Assembly (NCBI RefSeq): GCF_003003995.1
Contig: NZ_PVWF01000041.1
Span: 1-41,120 of the forward strand
Reading direction: 5' to 3'
DNA length: 41,120 bases
Source of the DNA: Pleurocapsa sp. CCALA 161
GTDB taxonomy: Bacteria > Cyanobacteriota > Cyanobacteriia > Cyanobacteriales > Xenococcaceae
The position numbers and the translations under genes are program-made. Below are positions 32,464-41,120 of the stretch, piece after piece. Numbering within the stretch: the stretch's first letter is position 1; every line of letters starts with the position of its first letter. Below the pieces are notes generated by a model. That model searched no databases and was not told the origin of the DNA. It saw only the letters and a list, made by a program, of their open reading frames with translations.

Positions 32464-33420
32464 ATGCTAGGACATGATGGGAAGTTTTTAATCAGCGTTA
32501 TTATCCCAACTTATAACCGTAGTGATTTAATTCTAAGAGCGATCGCTTCTGTCATCGCTCAGTCATACTCTCACCTAGAAATAATCATCGTGGATGATGC
32601 TTCTCAAGAAGATATTGCTGGAGTTATCAAGCAAATAGATGATTGTCGGATTCAATACATTCGTCATCCTCATAATTTGGGTGGCTCTGAATCTAGAAAT
32701 ACAGGAATCAAACATGCTCAAGGAGAGTTGATCGCTTTTTTAGATTCTGATGATGTCTGGTTACCTAATAAGCTACAAACCCAAGTGGATGCGGTTGTTC
32801 AAACAACACTACAGCATGATCTCCATAGTCTAGTTTGTTATAGCAAGTTTAAATTATCTCCCCAGGTATTTTACGCTCAATCAATTTTTCCCTCTCGGGG
32901 TAAACAAACTCAGGAAACAATTCCCCATTACTTGTGGGTATCTAGAGGAGAAATGCTGACAAGTACTCTATTAATTTCTCGTGAGTTAGCCTTGAAAACT
33001 TTGTTTAAACCTGGGTTAATCAAACATCAAGATTTAGACTTTGTAATTAGGTTAGAACAAGAGGGAGCTACATTTATTTTTGTCCCTCAAGTTTTGGCAA
33101 TTTGGCACAATGAATCTAGAAGCGATCGCACTTCAAAAATTAACGACTATCAATTTTCTTTGAGCTGGATTGATACTTATCGAGGATCTATTACTGATAG
33201 AGCAATTAAAGGATTTATTTTGAAGGAAGTAGCCCCGAAAATGCTCTTAGATTATCAAAAAAGACCGCAAGCAATTAAAATACTGATTGAGGGATTGCGG
33301 GAACAACTTATTCCCCTAAACCATGTTTTATTTTTACTGATTAAGCAGGCTATTCCTCGAAAACTTCAGCTAGCTTTAAAAGTTTTATTTCAAAAGGCTA
33401 AGTTAATTGGCAATACATAA
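32464..33420 (+). CDS. Family 2 glycosyltransferase
   Basis: A 318-residue GT-A-fold glycosyltransferase. VIIPTYNRSDLILRAIASV opens the nucleotide-binding core, IIVDDASQED contains the first Asp pair, LGGSESRNTGIKHAQGE follows, and FLDSDDVWLP provides the DxD metal site (about 94-97). The C-terminal region has a HQDLDFVIRLEQEG segment for acceptor binding. There are no membrane spans, so it acts on the cytoplasmic face. The EpsG-like polymerase 92 bases downstream suggests a small exopolysaccharide pair. Sugar specificity cannot be read from sequence. Confidence 0.88.
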   Translation: MLGHDGKFLISVIIPTYNRSDLILRAIASVIAQSYSHLEIIIVDDASQEDIAGVIKQIDDCRIQYIRHPHNLGGSESRNTGIKHAQGELIAFLDSDDVWLPNKLQTQVDAVVQTTLQHDLHSLVCYSKFKLSPQVFYAQSIFPSRGKQTQETIPHYLWVSRGEMLTSTLLISRELALKTLFKPGLIKHQDLDFVIRLEQEGATFIFVPQVLAIWHNESRSDRTSKINDYQFSLSWIDTYRGSITDRAIKGFILKEVAPKMLLDYQKRPQAIKILIEGLREQLIPLNHVLFLLIKQAIPRKLQLALKVLFQKAKLIGNT

Positions 33421-33511
33421 AAATATACTGTTGTAGTTAAAAGGTTCAAGATGCAGTTAGTCTAATAGTCTAAACATTATTATATAAACATGATTATAAA
33501 AAAATAATTAA

Positions 33512-34804
33512 ATGCAAAAAAACTTAATTAATAACAATATTAACAGCTTTACCAGTGGAAAAAATGACAAGGCAATCTTTTTATTTATCGGTTTTGCCCT
33601 GTGGTTTATTTCACCAATCTTAGGCATTTTTGCGCTACTTTATTTTGTCCATTTAAATAAAAAAGAAAATAGTCGTATTAATCTACTAATTCTCTTATTA
33701 GTAGTTATAACTATTACAGTTTTTGTCTCTTCTGTTGATATTATCTCTGATTTAGCTGTTTATGTTAATAACTATGAACTTTTAGGTAAAGAAACTCCTT
33801 TTGAAGTTGCTGGAGGAGGAGGATTTGAGTTTGTCATGTGGTTGGTAAGTTATCCAATTTATGTGCTTTCTGGCGGTTCTAGATATGCTTTTATCTTCTT
33901 TTGGTCATTAGTAATTAATTTAGTCACTTTTTTGGTAATTATTAAAGTTTTTTCTCCCAGAAAATATGCATTATTAGCTTTGTTTATTGTTGCCACACCA
34001 AACTTTATTGGCTATCAGGCATTTTTGCTCCGACAATATATCGCGATGATTATCTTTTTTGTTGCTTTAATATACCTGGATAAAAAAATCTGGCTGTGGG
34101 CTATATATCTACTAAGTGTCCTGACTCATATTGGCAACTTACTATTTTTGCCAATTTTATTACTATATAATAAAGTAAAAATATTAGAGTCTAAAATAAC
34201 TGTCTTTTTCGTAGTTATATTTGGTATGACTGCCGCTTTCAGCGCTTCTATTGTTTTCGATTTGGCTTCTTTTGTCGCCAAATTCCTCCCTTCTCCCTAT
34301 TCTTCAATTATCTTAATCAAAACCTATCGTTATGGTCGAGAGCAGGTTGCTTCTTCAGACTTGGGTATTGCTTTTGTCGAGCAGTTTATAGTCTTTATGA
34401 TTATTATATTATTGGTTAACAATAAAGTAGTTAAGCATCCTCAAGAAAAAGTACTTAAATTCTTATATCCTATTTTTTTAGCAATTATGTTTATGGGGCG
34501 AAACATTTTCTTGTTTTCTAATCGTTTTGCCTTTATCTTTTTTCCCTTTGGTGGATTATTTTATTATTTTATAATTGAGCATAAATTAAAAATATTTAAA
34601 CGAGAAATTATCAGTTTTTTACTGTTAGCTAAAATTGCTTATTTTATTTATTTTATGAATATTATGAATAATGGGGATACTGTGTTGAGCTTTATGCACG
34701 GTAACACCCTTGGGTCTAATTTTTTCGACTATATTGAAATAGTTTATGATGGCTTTACTGAAGACGTAAAAATCAAAGAGCTACCCGATCGCATTATTAT
34801 CTAA
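33512..34804 (+). CDS. EpsG-family (Wzy-like) polysaccharide polymerase
   Basis: A 430-residue inner-membrane protein with about ten or more spans and a conserved EpsG-type centre: a large periplasmic loop (DLAVYVNNYELLGKETPFE, GGGGFEFVMWLVSYPIYVLS), then FIGYQAFLLRQYIAMIIFF and LSVLTHIGNLLFLPI, where the Arg and His are typical of the family. EpsG/Wzy proteins polymerise repeat units outside the cell. It follows the glycosyltransferase. Base use is more AT-rich than in flanking genes, usual for polysaccharide genes and suggestive of transfer. Confidence 0.8.
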   Translation: MQKNLINNNINSFTSGKNDKAIFLFIGFALWFISPILGIFALLYFVHLNKKENSRINLLILLLVVITITVFVSSVDIISDLAVYVNNYELLGKETPFEVAGGGGFEFVMWLVSYPIYVLSGGSRYAFIFFWSLVINLVTFLVIIKVFSPRKYALLALFIVATPNFIGYQAFLLRQYIAMIIFFVALIYLDKKIWLWAIYLLSVLTHIGNLLFLPILLLYNKVKILESKITVFFVVIFGMTAAFSASIVFDLASFVAKFLPSPYSSIILIKTYRYGREQVASSDLGIAFVEQFIVFMIIILLVNNKVVKHPQEKVLKFLYPIFLAIMFMGRNIFLFSNRFAFIFFPFGGLFYYFIIEHKLKIFKREIISFLLLAKIAYFIYFMNIMNNGDTVLSFMHGNTLGSNFFDYIEIVYDGFTEDVKIKELPDRIII

Positions 34805-35012
34805 TAAATGCAAAGTAAAGCCAGGAGTAAAAAAGAGAAAACCGCCCGATAAATTGCCGAGCGGAGTGTGGTGTGAGGAGTGAACGGAAACTTTTGTCTC
34901 CGCCCACTATCATTCTAAAATAGAACTTTAAAATTGCCAGAGTTTTTTGCCTGAAACAGCATAAATATTAAGTTTGATTGAGATAAATCTTGAGAAAATC
35001 AAAAAAAACTGG

Positions 35013-35354
35013 TTAGGTAGCATAAATATGCAAAAACCAGCCGATCGCAATTCCCAAAAAGACAAAGCGTACCACCTGCCAAAAAATATCGGGTAACAAA
35101 ACGCTTTCAAGGTTTAATTCCAGACTTTCTAACTCTTGTTTTAGACTGCGTAGTTCAGTTTTTAGGGGTTGAGTTAGAGATCGATCCTGTTGCTGTTTTA
35201 ATTCTTGCTGACGCGCTTTAATTTGCGATCGCTTTTCCCAGTCTTGTTTAACCTGATCGTATCGTGATTGAAGCTGCGCCAAAGATTGCTCTACTTCAAT
35301 CAAGATTTGTGCCAACTCATTTTCTTGAGGATCGCCAGATTTAGGGGATGACAT
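35013..35354 (-). CDS. Coiled-coil protein with C-terminal membrane anchor
   Basis: A 113-residue protein. Residues 12-85 are a predicted coiled coil rich in Gln, Glu and Leu (LAQILIEVEQSLAQLQSRY and LKTELRSLKQELESLELNLE), and a single C-terminal span (FWQVVRFVFLGIAIGWFLHI) would anchor it to the membrane with the coil in the cytoplasm. I recognise no named family. It is divergent from the DUF6439-like gene with 57 bases between the starts. It may be a structural or adaptor protein; no function is inferred. Confidence 0.7.
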   Translation of the reverse strand: MSSPKSGDPQENELAQILIEVEQSLAQLQSRYDQVKQDWEKRSQIKARQQELKQQQDRSLTQPLKTELRSLKQELESLELNLESVLLPDIFWQVVRFVFLGIAIGWFLHIYAT

Positions 35355-35411
35355 CGCTAAAATTAGTAAAATTAATTAGAAAAGCAATTTAGAACGACAC
35401 GATATTAACCT

Positions 35412-35711
35412 ATGTTTAACGTAACGCCGATATCCAGCAATCATAATCAAGTTCCTGCTGATTTAACAGATTTAGAGCTAGCCCAGGCTCTGGTTGAACG
35501 CAGCCTCATTGCCCACCAAAACTGGCATCGCCTCAAAGGCAACAGAACAGCTCAAGCCAAACAACAGCTAGCCTCAGCACTAGTATTGCTGCTAAAAGAC
35601 CAACCCGAATTAGCCTTACAGCACCTCAATCAAGCAGCAGGATGGCTCGACGGCTCACTGGCTGCGCCTCCTTGTCCTGATGCTCAAAAGCGCAAAAATT
35701 CTCCAGATTAA
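35412..35711 (+). CDS. DUF6439-like cyanobacterial protein
   Basis: A 99-residue soluble protein. The core LELAQALVERSLIAHQNWHR, QAKQQLASALVLLLKDQPELAL and LNQAAGWLDGSLAAPPCP matches a short cyanobacteria-only family (DUF6439 by memory). It is likely a helical bundle with an unstructured tail. It is encoded 30 bases before the yebC-like gene, suggesting cotranscription. The function is unknown. Conservation of the C-terminal Trp-Leu-Asp and Pro-Pro-Cys residues would be the first thing to test by alignment. Confidence 0.7.
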   Translation: MFNVTPISSNHNQVPADLTDLELAQALVERSLIAHQNWHRLKGNRTAQAKQQLASALVLLLKDQPELALQHLNQAAGWLDGSLAAPPCPDAQKRKNSPD

Positions 35712-35741
35712 GTACAAATAAGTATTTTAGCTAAACCAAAG

Positions 35742-36506
35742 ATGGCGGGACATAGTAAGTGGGCAAATATTAAGCGACAAAAAGCGAGAGTCGATGCCAA
35801 AAAAGGCAAAACTTTCACTCAACTATCGAGGGCAATTATCGTAGCAGCACGCAACGGTATTGCCGATCCTGAGGGGAACTTTCAGCTACGAACAGCAATC
35901 AACCAAGCCAAAGCAGCAGGGGTTTCGAACGATAGTATTGAGCGATCGCTAGCTAAAGGAGCAGGAACTTATCAAAATAGCGAAACTAGCCTAGAAGAAA
36001 TCCGCTATGAAGGTTATGGCGCAGGAGGCGTGGCGGTTTTAGTAGAAGCTTTGACGGATAATCGTAATCGTACCGTTGCCTATCTGCGGACAGCATTTGC
36101 TAAAAATGGCGGAAACTTAGGCGAGACAGGCTGTGTTAGCTGGATGTTTGAGCAGAAGGGGGTGGCGATCGTCACGGACGTAAATGAAGAAAAATTGCTG
36201 GAAGCTTCTCTCGAAGCCGAGGCAGAAAGTTATCAAATGTACGACGAGCAAAATGCAGAAGTACTGACAGAAATTACTAACCTGGAAAATCTTAACCAAA
36301 CTCTGCAACGGTATAATTGTGCGATTGAAGAAATAGAACTGCGCTGGATACCTAATAATATGATAGAAATAATTGATCTAGAGCAAGGGCGATCGCTCAT
36401 CCAACTGATCGACACCCTCGAATCTTTAGATGATGTCCAAAAGGTCACCGCTAATTTTGATATGAGTGAGGAATTGATTGCAGCTTGTAGCCAAACAATA
36501 GAATAG
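35742..36506 (+). CDS. yebC: YebC/TACO1-family protein
   Basis: A 254-residue protein with the near-invariant start MAGHSKWANIKRQKARVDAK and the three-domain YebC build. GVSNDSIERSLAKG, IRYEGYGAGGVAVLVEALTDN and NLGETGCVSWMFEQKGV are the usual marks. YebC proteins act as ribosome-associated factors for translating proline-rich stretches or as transcription regulators, depending on the subgroup, and the subgroup cannot be assigned here. Length is normal and no insertion is seen. Start ATG 35742 is clear. Confidence 0.93.
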   Translation: MAGHSKWANIKRQKARVDAKKGKTFTQLSRAIIVAARNGIADPEGNFQLRTAINQAKAAGVSNDSIERSLAKGAGTYQNSETSLEEIRYEGYGAGGVAVLVEALTDNRNRTVAYLRTAFAKNGGNLGETGCVSWMFEQKGVAIVTDVNEEKLLEASLEAEAESYQMYDEQNAEVLTEITNLENLNQTLQRYNCAIEEIELRWIPNNMIEIIDLEQGRSLIQLIDTLESLDDVQKVTANFDMSEELIAACSQTIE

Positions 36507-36605
36507 ATAGATGATAAAGATTAAAGCGAAAAAATAAAAATTGATAGTTGACAAGACAATTTTTCTCGGCTATTAAAGATACTAAAAAGAGAGTAATAAT
36601 TTCTT

Positions 36606-37673
36606 ATGAGCAACTGCGGAGCAATGTCTAGTAGCAATCGACAGCCAGTTCTTCCCTTAGCTGATTTACTGTGTCATAAAAAAACTGAACAACTAGCTCT
36701 TTTACCCATTGGGGCAAAAATCAAATCATTTGAAATTACAAATCAAGATTTTTCTAATGAAGTTGCTGTCCAGAATTTGCACCAAAAAGTCAAGCTCCCT
36801 AACTTTGTCAATTTACAGTCTTATGCGCTAGATTTTAAGCGTCGGCAAATCGTCAAGCAAACTCCTAATCTTATCTCTGCTACATTCCAGGGAAATTTAA
36901 CGGCAACTAAAAGGTTTTGGTGGCAGTGGCTGTTATTAACTACTACCAAAATTTCAATTTTAGTTTTGCTGATTTTATTTCAATCATCTTCTCAGGCGAG
37001 CAACCTGCTGGAAAAAGCGAAAATCTATATCGATCTAAATTCACAAAAAGCAGCCACTGTTCCTACTAGTAGCGTGGCATTGTTAAAGGATAGCCAAGCC
37101 TCACCATTTAATCGAGCAATTGAAGCTGCAAGGGAAATAGAAGTTGACTCTCCCTATTATCCAGAAGCGAGCAAAGACATTACTCGCTGGAGTGAAGTAA
37201 TTCTCGATATTGCAAAAGGAAGAGCGGGTGAAGGAGACTTGGCAGGGGCGATCGCTGCTGCTGAGTTAGTTCCTCAAAATTATTCCTCTACACAATTAAT
37301 TGCTCAAGAAGCAACAGTAGCCATGGAAGATTGGCATTTACAAGCGCAAACCCAGAATCTCAATCGCAATTATTTGGCAGAAGCCAAAGCGCAAATCTCG
37401 CTCAATCCCAATCAAGCTTATGCTTACAATCAGGCAATAGAAATTCTACAGCAAATAGTTCCAGGAGCAGAAGAATATCCAGAATCTCGAAATTTGATTG
37501 AGCGCTGGAATAAGCAAATATATCTGATTGCCAAACAGCGAGCAGATCAGGGCAACTTTCAGCAAGCAATTGAAGCTGCCTTGTTAATTACTCAAGACTC
37601 TTTATATTATCGACAAGCAAAAGATTCAATCAATCATAGAATCGAATCGATGTATGTACAATATATAGAGTGA
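36606..37673 (+). CDS. Membrane-anchored repeat protein, cyanobacterial, unknown function
   Basis: A 355-residue protein with a cytoplasmic N-terminal 100 residues, one span at about 104-124 (WLLLTTTKISILVLLILFQ) and a C-terminal repeat region. At least three copies of a motif like YPEA...I.RWSEVILDIAKGRA.EGDLAGAIAAAELV recur (near 180, 280 and 315), giving a helical TPR-like solenoid. The solenoid should lie outside the cytoplasm or face the lumen. I do not know a characterised homologue. Starts ATG 36606; the second Met at residue 7 is also possible. Confidence 0.7.
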   Translation: MSNCGAMSSSNRQPVLPLADLLCHKKTEQLALLPIGAKIKSFEITNQDFSNEVAVQNLHQKVKLPNFVNLQSYALDFKRRQIVKQTPNLISATFQGNLTATKRFWWQWLLLTTTKISILVLLILFQSSSQASNLLEKAKIYIDLNSQKAATVPTSSVALLKDSQASPFNRAIEAAREIEVDSPYYPEASKDITRWSEVILDIAKGRAGEGDLAGAIAAAELVPQNYSSTQLIAQEATVAMEDWHLQAQTQNLNRNYLAEAKAQISLNPNQAYAYNQAIEILQQIVPGAEEYPESRNLIERWNKQIYLIAKQRADQGNFQQAIEAALLITQDSLYYRQAKDSINHRIESMYVQYIE

Positions 37674-37730
37674 ACAACTAAATGTAGTGAGAATAAAACT
37701 GCGATAAATTAAGCTCACTGCACCAAAAAA

Positions 37731-38549
37731 ATGATCGAACTACATACACATACTACTTATTCTGACGGTATTTTAACCCCACAACAGCTTGTAGATAGGG
37801 CTGCTAATGCAGGGGTACAAGCGCTGGCGATTACTGACCACGATACTCTACATGGTTGGGATGAGGCGATCGCAGCAGCCAAACAATACAAGATGGAAAT
37901 TGTGCCAGGGGTAGAATTAAGCACGGTTCACAACGGGCGATCGCTTCATATTCTCGGTTATTATCCTCAAAGAGCATGGTTAGAAGCGCCCCTGCAAGAG
38001 CGTTTAGCAGGGAGAAAGCGCCGAGCCAGGCAAATGGTAGAAAATCTGTCTCAGATGGGCTATCCCCTAGAATTAGACCAGTTAGACGGCAATTTAGCCC
38101 TGGGTCGTCCGCATATAGCTAACGCGATGATTCGAGCAGGCTATGTAAGTTCTAGTCAGGAAGCCTTTGAACGATTTTTGGGGGAAGATCAACCAGCTTA
38201 TGTTCATTATGAAAAGTTTTCCATCCAAGAAGGCATTAGTTTAATTCGCAATTGCGGGGGGATTCCTGTTTGGGCGCATCCTTATTTATTCCGTGGTGGT
38301 AAAGTAGAGGATGTTTTACCAGAGCTTTTAGCCGCAGGATTAATGGGACTTGAAGTGTATCATCCCCATCATGGGAATAATAAGGTGAATCGTCTCAAAC
38401 AATTGTGCCAAGAGCATAATCTCTTGATGACAGGAGGAACAGATTACCACGGTTACGATCTAGAGCATCCTGAAAACGAACGCTGGCAATTGAATCAGCT
38501 AAAATTACCCTTGAGTTTGCTAGAATCTTTGCAGCAGTTGGCGCGCTAG
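37731..38549 (+). CDS. PHP-domain phosphoesterase (RNase AM/YciV-like)
   Basis: A 272-residue PHP metal-dependent hydrolase. The four metal-binding motifs are seen: IELHTHTTYSDG at 2-13, LAITDHDTLHGWDEA, EIVPGVELST, and WAHPYLF plus GGTDYHG near the end. Relatives hydrolyse 3',5'-bisphosphonucleotides and trim 5' ends of small RNAs, and the closest role here is probably the same. No polymerase domain is present, so it is stand-alone. Length matches the family. It lies 57 bases after the repeat-protein gene. Confidence 0.88.
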   Translation: MIELHTHTTYSDGILTPQQLVDRAANAGVQALAITDHDTLHGWDEAIAAAKQYKMEIVPGVELSTVHNGRSLHILGYYPQRAWLEAPLQERLAGRKRRARQMVENLSQMGYPLELDQLDGNLALGRPHIANAMIRAGYVSSSQEAFERFLGEDQPAYVHYEKFSIQEGISLIRNCGGIPVWAHPYLFRGGKVEDVLPELLAAGLMGLEVYHPHHGNNKVNRLKQLCQEHNLLMTGGTDYHGYDLEHPENERWQLNQLKLPLSLLESLQQLAR

Positions 38550-38906
38550 GACAATGGCTTGCACCTATCTAAACTCAATTAATCGTCACTAATACACCAA
38601 GAGACAAAGGCGATTAATAATAGGGCTAAAACCCACCAGCTAAAAGAGGTAAAATGAATAGCTAAATTTACAGGAGTAAAGATCAAACTCTCTGTCAAAA
38701 ACCAATTGCCGATTAACAGTAAAGCTAAAATGACCAAAAGTAACATAAATCTCAATATAATTTAAATCTTGTTGAGCAGCAAGTAATACTGTTTCCCCTT
38801 GGTACAAAATTAGGTTAGAACATATTAAAGTTATTTGCTCGCAAGTAACAAGTAACGAGTAATGATTGTCCTAATATAAGTGCGTATCGCGATAGCTTCA
38901 ATGATA
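38550..38906. other. Intergenic region holding the 55-residue ORF
   Basis: Apart from the small ORF at 38579-38746 I see no clear RNA, terminator or repeat in this 357-base gap. Bases 38820-38880 are AT-rich. Confidence 0.4.
38579..38746 (-). CDS. Small two-span membrane protein (55 residues)
   Basis: A short open frame from ATG 38746 gives MLLLVILALLLIGNWFL near the start and SWWVLALLLIAFVSWCISDD at the end, so it should cross the membrane twice with a short loop (TESLIFTPVNLAIHFTSF). It is convergent to the PHP gene and is otherwise a non-coding stretch of 357 bases. Hydrophobic periodicity and the lack of stops over the full length support it, but I know no homologue. Small membrane proteins of this size are common in cyanobacteria and often photosynthetic. 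Confidence 0.5.
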   Translation of the reverse strand: MLLLVILALLLIGNWFLTESLIFTPVNLAIHFTSFSWWVLALLLIAFVSWCISDD

Positions 38907-39485
38907 TTAAAGACCAGTTTCTTGCATGGCTTCAAGATAATCGATCGCAGCCTGAAGTTTGTTTTCGTATGAATAAGAAAATTCTTGAAACCACTTACCT
39001 TCTTCGCTACGAGGATCTAACTTTGCCAGCCATGTTTTAGCTTCTTCCCTTAAAGCTTCTTTACGTCGGCACTCGCGCAATTCTTCGCGCTGCTGCATCT
39101 CGATTAATTCCTGTTGACGACGTTTTTCTTCCGCCAGCTTGGCTTCTGCTTGGCGTTGAACCTCAGCGAACTGAGCTTCTCGTTTCTGGGCTTGTTCTTG
39201 GTAATTGCGATCAATTAGAGCATTGAGACGTTGACGAGCCTGTGCTGCCTCTTTGGCGCTTAATTGTGGTTGCGCTGAAGTCGATGATGGTGAGGGTGTG
39301 CCAGGTGTATTGTTTGGTCTGCCTCGACCCGATTCTAGCTCTTTTCTAAGTTCCTCTAGCATTTGGTTCATTGAAGCTTGAGAAGTAGTTCGGGGTGGTG
39401 GGGATTTAGCAGGCTGATTAGCCTTTGATTTTGGCTGTGGCTGTGGCTCAAATTCTGCTTTTAACTGAGCCAGTAAATCATCCAT
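38907..39485 (-). CDS. Pro/Gln-rich coiled-coil protein, unknown function
   Basis: A 192-residue soluble protein: an acidic start (MDDLLAQLKAEFEPQP), a Pro/Ser/Thr-rich linker to about residue 85, a long charged coiled coil (RQRLNALIDRNYQEQAQKRE and AKLAEEKRRQQELIEMQQRE) and a compact C-terminal module (WLAKLDPRSEEGKWFQEFSYSYENKLQAAIDYL, split across 150-185). The C-terminal module looks conserved and may be the binding part. ATG 39485 is chosen; a GTG eight codons upstream (39509) is possible. It lies 79 bases downstream of ndhN on the same strand. I recognise no named family. Confidence 0.65.
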   Translation of the reverse strand: MDDLLAQLKAEFEPQPQPKSKANQPAKSPPPRTTSQASMNQMLEELRKELESGRGRPNNTPGTPSPSSTSAQPQLSAKEAAQARQRLNALIDRNYQEQAQKREAQFAEVQRQAEAKLAEEKRRQQELIEMQQREELRECRRKEALREEAKTWLAKLDPRSEEGKWFQEFSYSYENKLQAAIDYLEAMQETGL

Positions 39486-39564
39486 ATTTTTATCTGACAC
39501 CGGTACCACCCCGTAACCTATTCACAAAATCTAGTTGACGCTTATTTATATTTTCTATTATGAA

Positions 39565-40041
39565 TTATGCAGCAGCTAAAGTGTCTGCTAGAGGTTTCCA
39601 ATTCACATAGCGATCGCCACCCATTTCTAAAACAACTTTTAGTTTTGGCTCTTCTTTGGTTAAATCAACCAAATACTCAATTTCTTGGCGGGATAAGATT
39701 TGTCCTTCAATGATCCAGAGAGCTAATCCTTTAGCATTGGCAGGCAGAGAATTTAATTCATAAGTAGCAATGGGTGGAATGTAGTAAATATCACCGACGC
39801 AGGCCTCTCGCCCGATCGTTTTTTTACCCAAGTGAGCGGGACGTACTCCGTGTACTCTAGTTAAATAAGCTGCTAAATCCCCTAATCCTCTGGCAGTAAT
39901 ATTGATCGTATGGTAACCATAAGCCCGCAAACGCCTTTGGTAACGTCCTTCTGCACCTCCTTCTAGAGGCATATACAATCCCAATGCTCCAGCTTTTTCC
40001 AAGGCGCGAATAAATGATTTTCCAGTGGTGATTAGCGGCAT
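39565..40041 (-). CDS. ndhN: NAD(P)H-quinone oxidoreductase subunit N (NdhN)
   Basis: A 158-residue subunit of the cyanobacterial and chloroplast NDH-1 complex, peripheral on the stromal or cytoplasmic arm, involved in cyclic electron flow and CO2 uptake. Signatures are GALGLYMPLEGGAEGRYQRR, INITARGLGDLAAYLTRVHG, RPAHLGKK, GDIYYIPPI, and LWIIEGQILSRQEIEYL near the end. Length fits the family. There are no membrane spans. ATG 40041 is the only good start. Confidence 0.95.
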   Translation of the reverse strand: MPLITTGKSFIRALEKAGALGLYMPLEGGAEGRYQRRLRAYGYHTINITARGLGDLAAYLTRVHGVRPAHLGKKTIGREACVGDIYYIPPIATYELNSLPANAKGLALWIIEGQILSRQEIEYLVDLTKEEPKLKVVLEMGGDRYVNWKPLADTLAAA

Positions 40042-40226
40042 ACCTAAATTAATATCTTTATGGGTTTGTCAATCTAAAATTATATTTTAAACGTCTAGTG
40101 TGAATTAAGGTGAGTTAGATGATGCTTAAAATTAAATGCTAGGGAATTAGGGTAATAAATCAACTCTATTCTCCCCAATTCCCTAAGTCCTCAAAATCCT
40201 AGTTTTTCAAAGTTGCGATTGGACTC

Positions 40227-40263
40227 TGTCCACGGACGCGCCTTCAGGCGCTAATCCTTTAGG
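40227..40263. repeat. Short palindromic repeat upstream of ndhN
   Basis: It contains GCGCCTtcAGGCGC at 40238-40251 followed by CCTTTAGG (40256-40263), giving adjacent small hairpins. The CCTTTAGG end is also part of the 48-bp repeat seen at 4648 and 18673. It sits between ilvD and ndhN. Confidence 0.5.
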
Positions 40264-40302
40264 GCTAAGCGATCGGGTCAGTTAATCAGACGAACTGAAT
40301 GA

Positions 40303-41120
40303 TTAACTATGTAAATTTAGATCCGTTACCGCACCCAGACTACTAGAAGATACTAATTTGGCATATTTACCTAAAACACCTCTAGGATATTTAGGCTGAC
40401 GTGGCTGCCACTGGTGACGACGTTGTACTAATTCTGCATCATCAACGTTGAGCTGCAACACCTTTTGACGGGCATCAATAGTAATACTGTCTCCCTCATG
40501 TACTAGAGCAATTGTTCCTCCCACCGCAGCTTCAGGGGCAACATGACCTACAACCATGCCGTAAGTCCCGCCCGAAAAACGACCATCGGTAATTAAGCCG
40601 ACAGAATCCCCCAATCCTGCACCAATGATCGCGGAAGTTGGTGCTAGCATTTCCCGCATTCCTGGCCCGCCTTGAGGGCCTTCATAACGCACAACAATCA
40701 CATCTCCCGCTTTGATTTTGCCGTCTAAAATGGCAGCAAGACATGCTTCCTCAGATTCAAATACCCTAGCAGGGCCAGTAATTAGAGGATTTTTAACACC
40801 GCTGATTTTAGCTACTGAACCTTCGCTAGCTAGATTGCCCTTGAGAATGGCTAAATGTCCTTCTGAATATACAGGATTATCCCATTGACGAATCACGTCC
40901 TGATCTGCGGGAGGATTTTCGGGAATCTCGGTTAAAATTTCGGCAATAGTTTTACCTGTGACAGTTAAAGCATCACCATGCAACAAGTCATGCGCCAGCA
41001 ACATTTTCATCACTTGCGGAATACCACCAGCGTTGTGTAAATCAACGGTGACGTATTTTCCTGATGGCTTAAGGTTACAAATTACGGGGACGCGCTGACG
41101 AATAGTTTCAAAATCATCTA
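40303..41120 (-). CDS. ilvD: Dihydroxy-acid dehydratase, C-terminal part (IlvD)
   Basis: The frame is open to the window edge, so the 5' part lies outside. Visible is the C-terminal half of the Fe-S dehydratase that makes 2-keto acids for valine, isoleucine and pantothenate: [76 protein letters not shown], and a basic [14 protein letters not shown] end. The Fe-S cysteines are in the missing part except none needed here. The C-terminal motif set is intact, so the gene is probably functional. Confidence 0.93.
   Translation of the reverse strand, partial: DDFETIRQRVPVICNLKPSGKYVTVDLHNAGGIPQVMKMLLAHDLLHGDALTVTGKTIAEILTEIPENPPADQDVIRQWDNPVYSEGHLAILKGNLASEGSVAKISGVKNPLITGPARVFESEEACLAAILDGKIKAGDVIVVRYEGPQGGPGMREMLAPTSAIIGAGLGDSVGLITDGRFSGGTYGMVVGHVAPEAAVGGTIALVHEGDSITIDARQKVLQLNVDDAELVQRRHQWQPRQPKYPRGVLGKYAKLVSSSSLGAVTDLNLHS

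Noticed and set aside
34830-34900. Terminator of the EpsG gene (GCCCG...CGAGC region)
   Set aside because: The stem is imperfect and lacks a T run; not strong enough to annotate.

Overview
The window is cyanobacterial chromosome. HIP1 octamers (GCGATCGC) are scattered throughout, and there are photosystem I genes (psaL, psaI), Psb32, the NDH-1 subunit gene ndhN, the phylloquinone methyltransferase gene menG, mycosporine-like amino acid (MAA) genes and several cyanobacteria-only families. I cannot place the genus from this sequence alone. I saw no tRNA, rRNA or CRISPR array.

Region 1 (about 0.2-14.3 kb) is an accessory defence island. On the minus strand lie a DUF499 ATPase (COG1483), a 146-residue partner of unknown function, a DUF1156 adenine-type DNA methylase (COG1743) and a PLD-nuclease/SNF2 helicase. 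These families recur together as a predicted phage-defence (modification/restriction-like) module. Toxin-antitoxin genes sit between them: HicAB, a broken VapBC, a MazEF-like pair and a second PIN-toxin pair. There is also a broken Uma2-type nuclease gene and two four-helix-bundle (23S-IVP type) genes. The region is full of short repeats. Heptamer tracts bracket both four-helix-bundle genes and sit exactly at a frameshifted junction in the methylase. Palindromic elements are inserted in frame in hicA and the helicase, and out of frame in Uma2. A transposase tail marks the far edge.

Region 2 (14.5-19.2 kb) holds small stress or surface genes: a DUF6335-like fragment, an RTX calcium-binding repeat protein, an acidic Ser-Asp repeat protein, an inactive-looking rhodanese and a stress-type SDR oxidoreductase.

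Region 3 (19.1-25.7 kb) is core: DUF4346, Psb32, PsaL diverging from PsaI, MurE, a glutaredoxin-like protein, an orphan MshEN-like protein and a fibrillin-like protein.

Region 4 (25.7-30.0 kb) is an MAA-type operon: mysB, mysC and a plant-type O-methyltransferase that lacks the usual catalytic His. mysA is not in the window, and a decayed transaldolase fragment lies upstream. Region 5 (30.3-41.1 kb) holds menG, a DUF445 protein, a glycosyltransferase and an EpsG-like polymerase (exopolysaccharide), YebC, a PHP phosphoesterase, ndhN, the 3' part of ilvD and small conserved genes.

The strongest leads are the heptamer-controlled split of the defence methylase (loss of one 7-bp unit would fuse the two frames), the four-helix-bundle cassettes bounded by heptamer arrays, and the unusual third gene of the MAA operon.
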